From Cladocopium goreaui (taxonomy: Eukaryota; Sar; Dinophyceae; Suessiales; Symbiodiniaceae), in NCBI GenBank assembly GCA_947184155.2, contig CAMXCT020006567.1, positions 1,057,306 through 1,121,305 of the forward strand: a stretch of DNA of 64,000 bases, in the 5' to 3' direction. A program made the translations under genes and the position numbers. The notes beneath the pieces are model-generated. The model did no database searches. It worked only from the letters and a program-made list of their open reading frames with translations, and was not told the DNA's origin. Shown here piece after piece: positions 63,961 through 64,000 of this stretch; within the stretch, counting starts at the first letter, position 1, and every line of letters starts with the position of its first letter.

Positions 63961-64000
63961 TGGTGCTCAATTGACGTCTCACAGACAAAATTGCTATCTG
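63961..64000. other. Window end
   Basis: Forty bases with nothing recognisable. Confidence 0.3.

Overview
This window looks like nuclear DNA of a protist with very intron-rich, repeat-laden genes, most likely a dinoflagellate or close alveolate. The reasons are short GC-rich coding islands scattered in AT-rich DNA, GT-AG splice signals with some probable GC-AG sites, degenerate TTTAGGG (telomere-type) repeats, dense foldback (MITE/introner-like) elements, and a class E/cAMP-receptor-like 7TM receptor. The taxon is an inference. There are no bacterial-type operons, no rRNA or tRNA genes that I could recognise, and no CRISPR array.

The best-supported gene is on the + strand from about 37.6 to 60.0 kb. 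It is a seven-transmembrane receptor of the Dictyostelium cAMP-receptor-like (class E, also GPR157-like) type, broken into at least twelve tiny exons of about 32 to 150 bp spread over about 22 kb. Reading phases join for most neighbouring exons. The pieces carry, in order, TM1, TM2 with a SD motif, the TM3 cysteine and LWT motif, the TM4 CWGLP motif, the ECL2 CWI motif, the TM5 FYLPLW motif, the TM6 FCWSP motif, the TM7 LQGFLNALVYG motif and a basic C-tail. Two exons are 32 bp. The link between TM6 and TM7 is not resolved.

The left half (about 8 to 31 kb) holds isolated candidate exons with good splice sites and open frames, mostly on the + strand. Membrane-spanning pieces lie at 12.7 to 14.7 kb and hydrophilic pieces at 23.8 to 25.3 kb and 28.4 to 31.2 kb. 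Exons at 11.8, 17.5 and perhaps 18.3 kb read on the - strand. I could not name these genes. Transposase-like remnants lie at 3.6 kb (IS1595/ISXO2-like), 63.0 kb (hAT-like) and 63.8 kb (PIF/Harbinger-like); all three calls are tentative.

Most of the sequence is repeats. (1) Family A: about 16 foldback elements of 80 to 160 bp with TACCCTCTGG...CCAGAGGGTA ends. (2) Family B: nine elements of about 100 to 115 bp with CTGGTTGGTGG...CCACCAACCAG ends, five of them with perfect 4-bp target duplications. (3) Family C: foldbacks ending in TTGTCTGAAAAT...ATTTTCAGACA. (4) A composite 1.1 to 1.4 kb element in three copies (18.9, 22.4 and 41.7 kb) with conserved ends and an interior of 24-bp and 40-bp minisatellites. 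(5) Large private tandem arrays with 30-, 72-, 16-, 42-, 64- and 105-bp units, plus many microsatellites. Foldback elements repeatedly sit within about 100 bp downstream of exon 5' splice sites.
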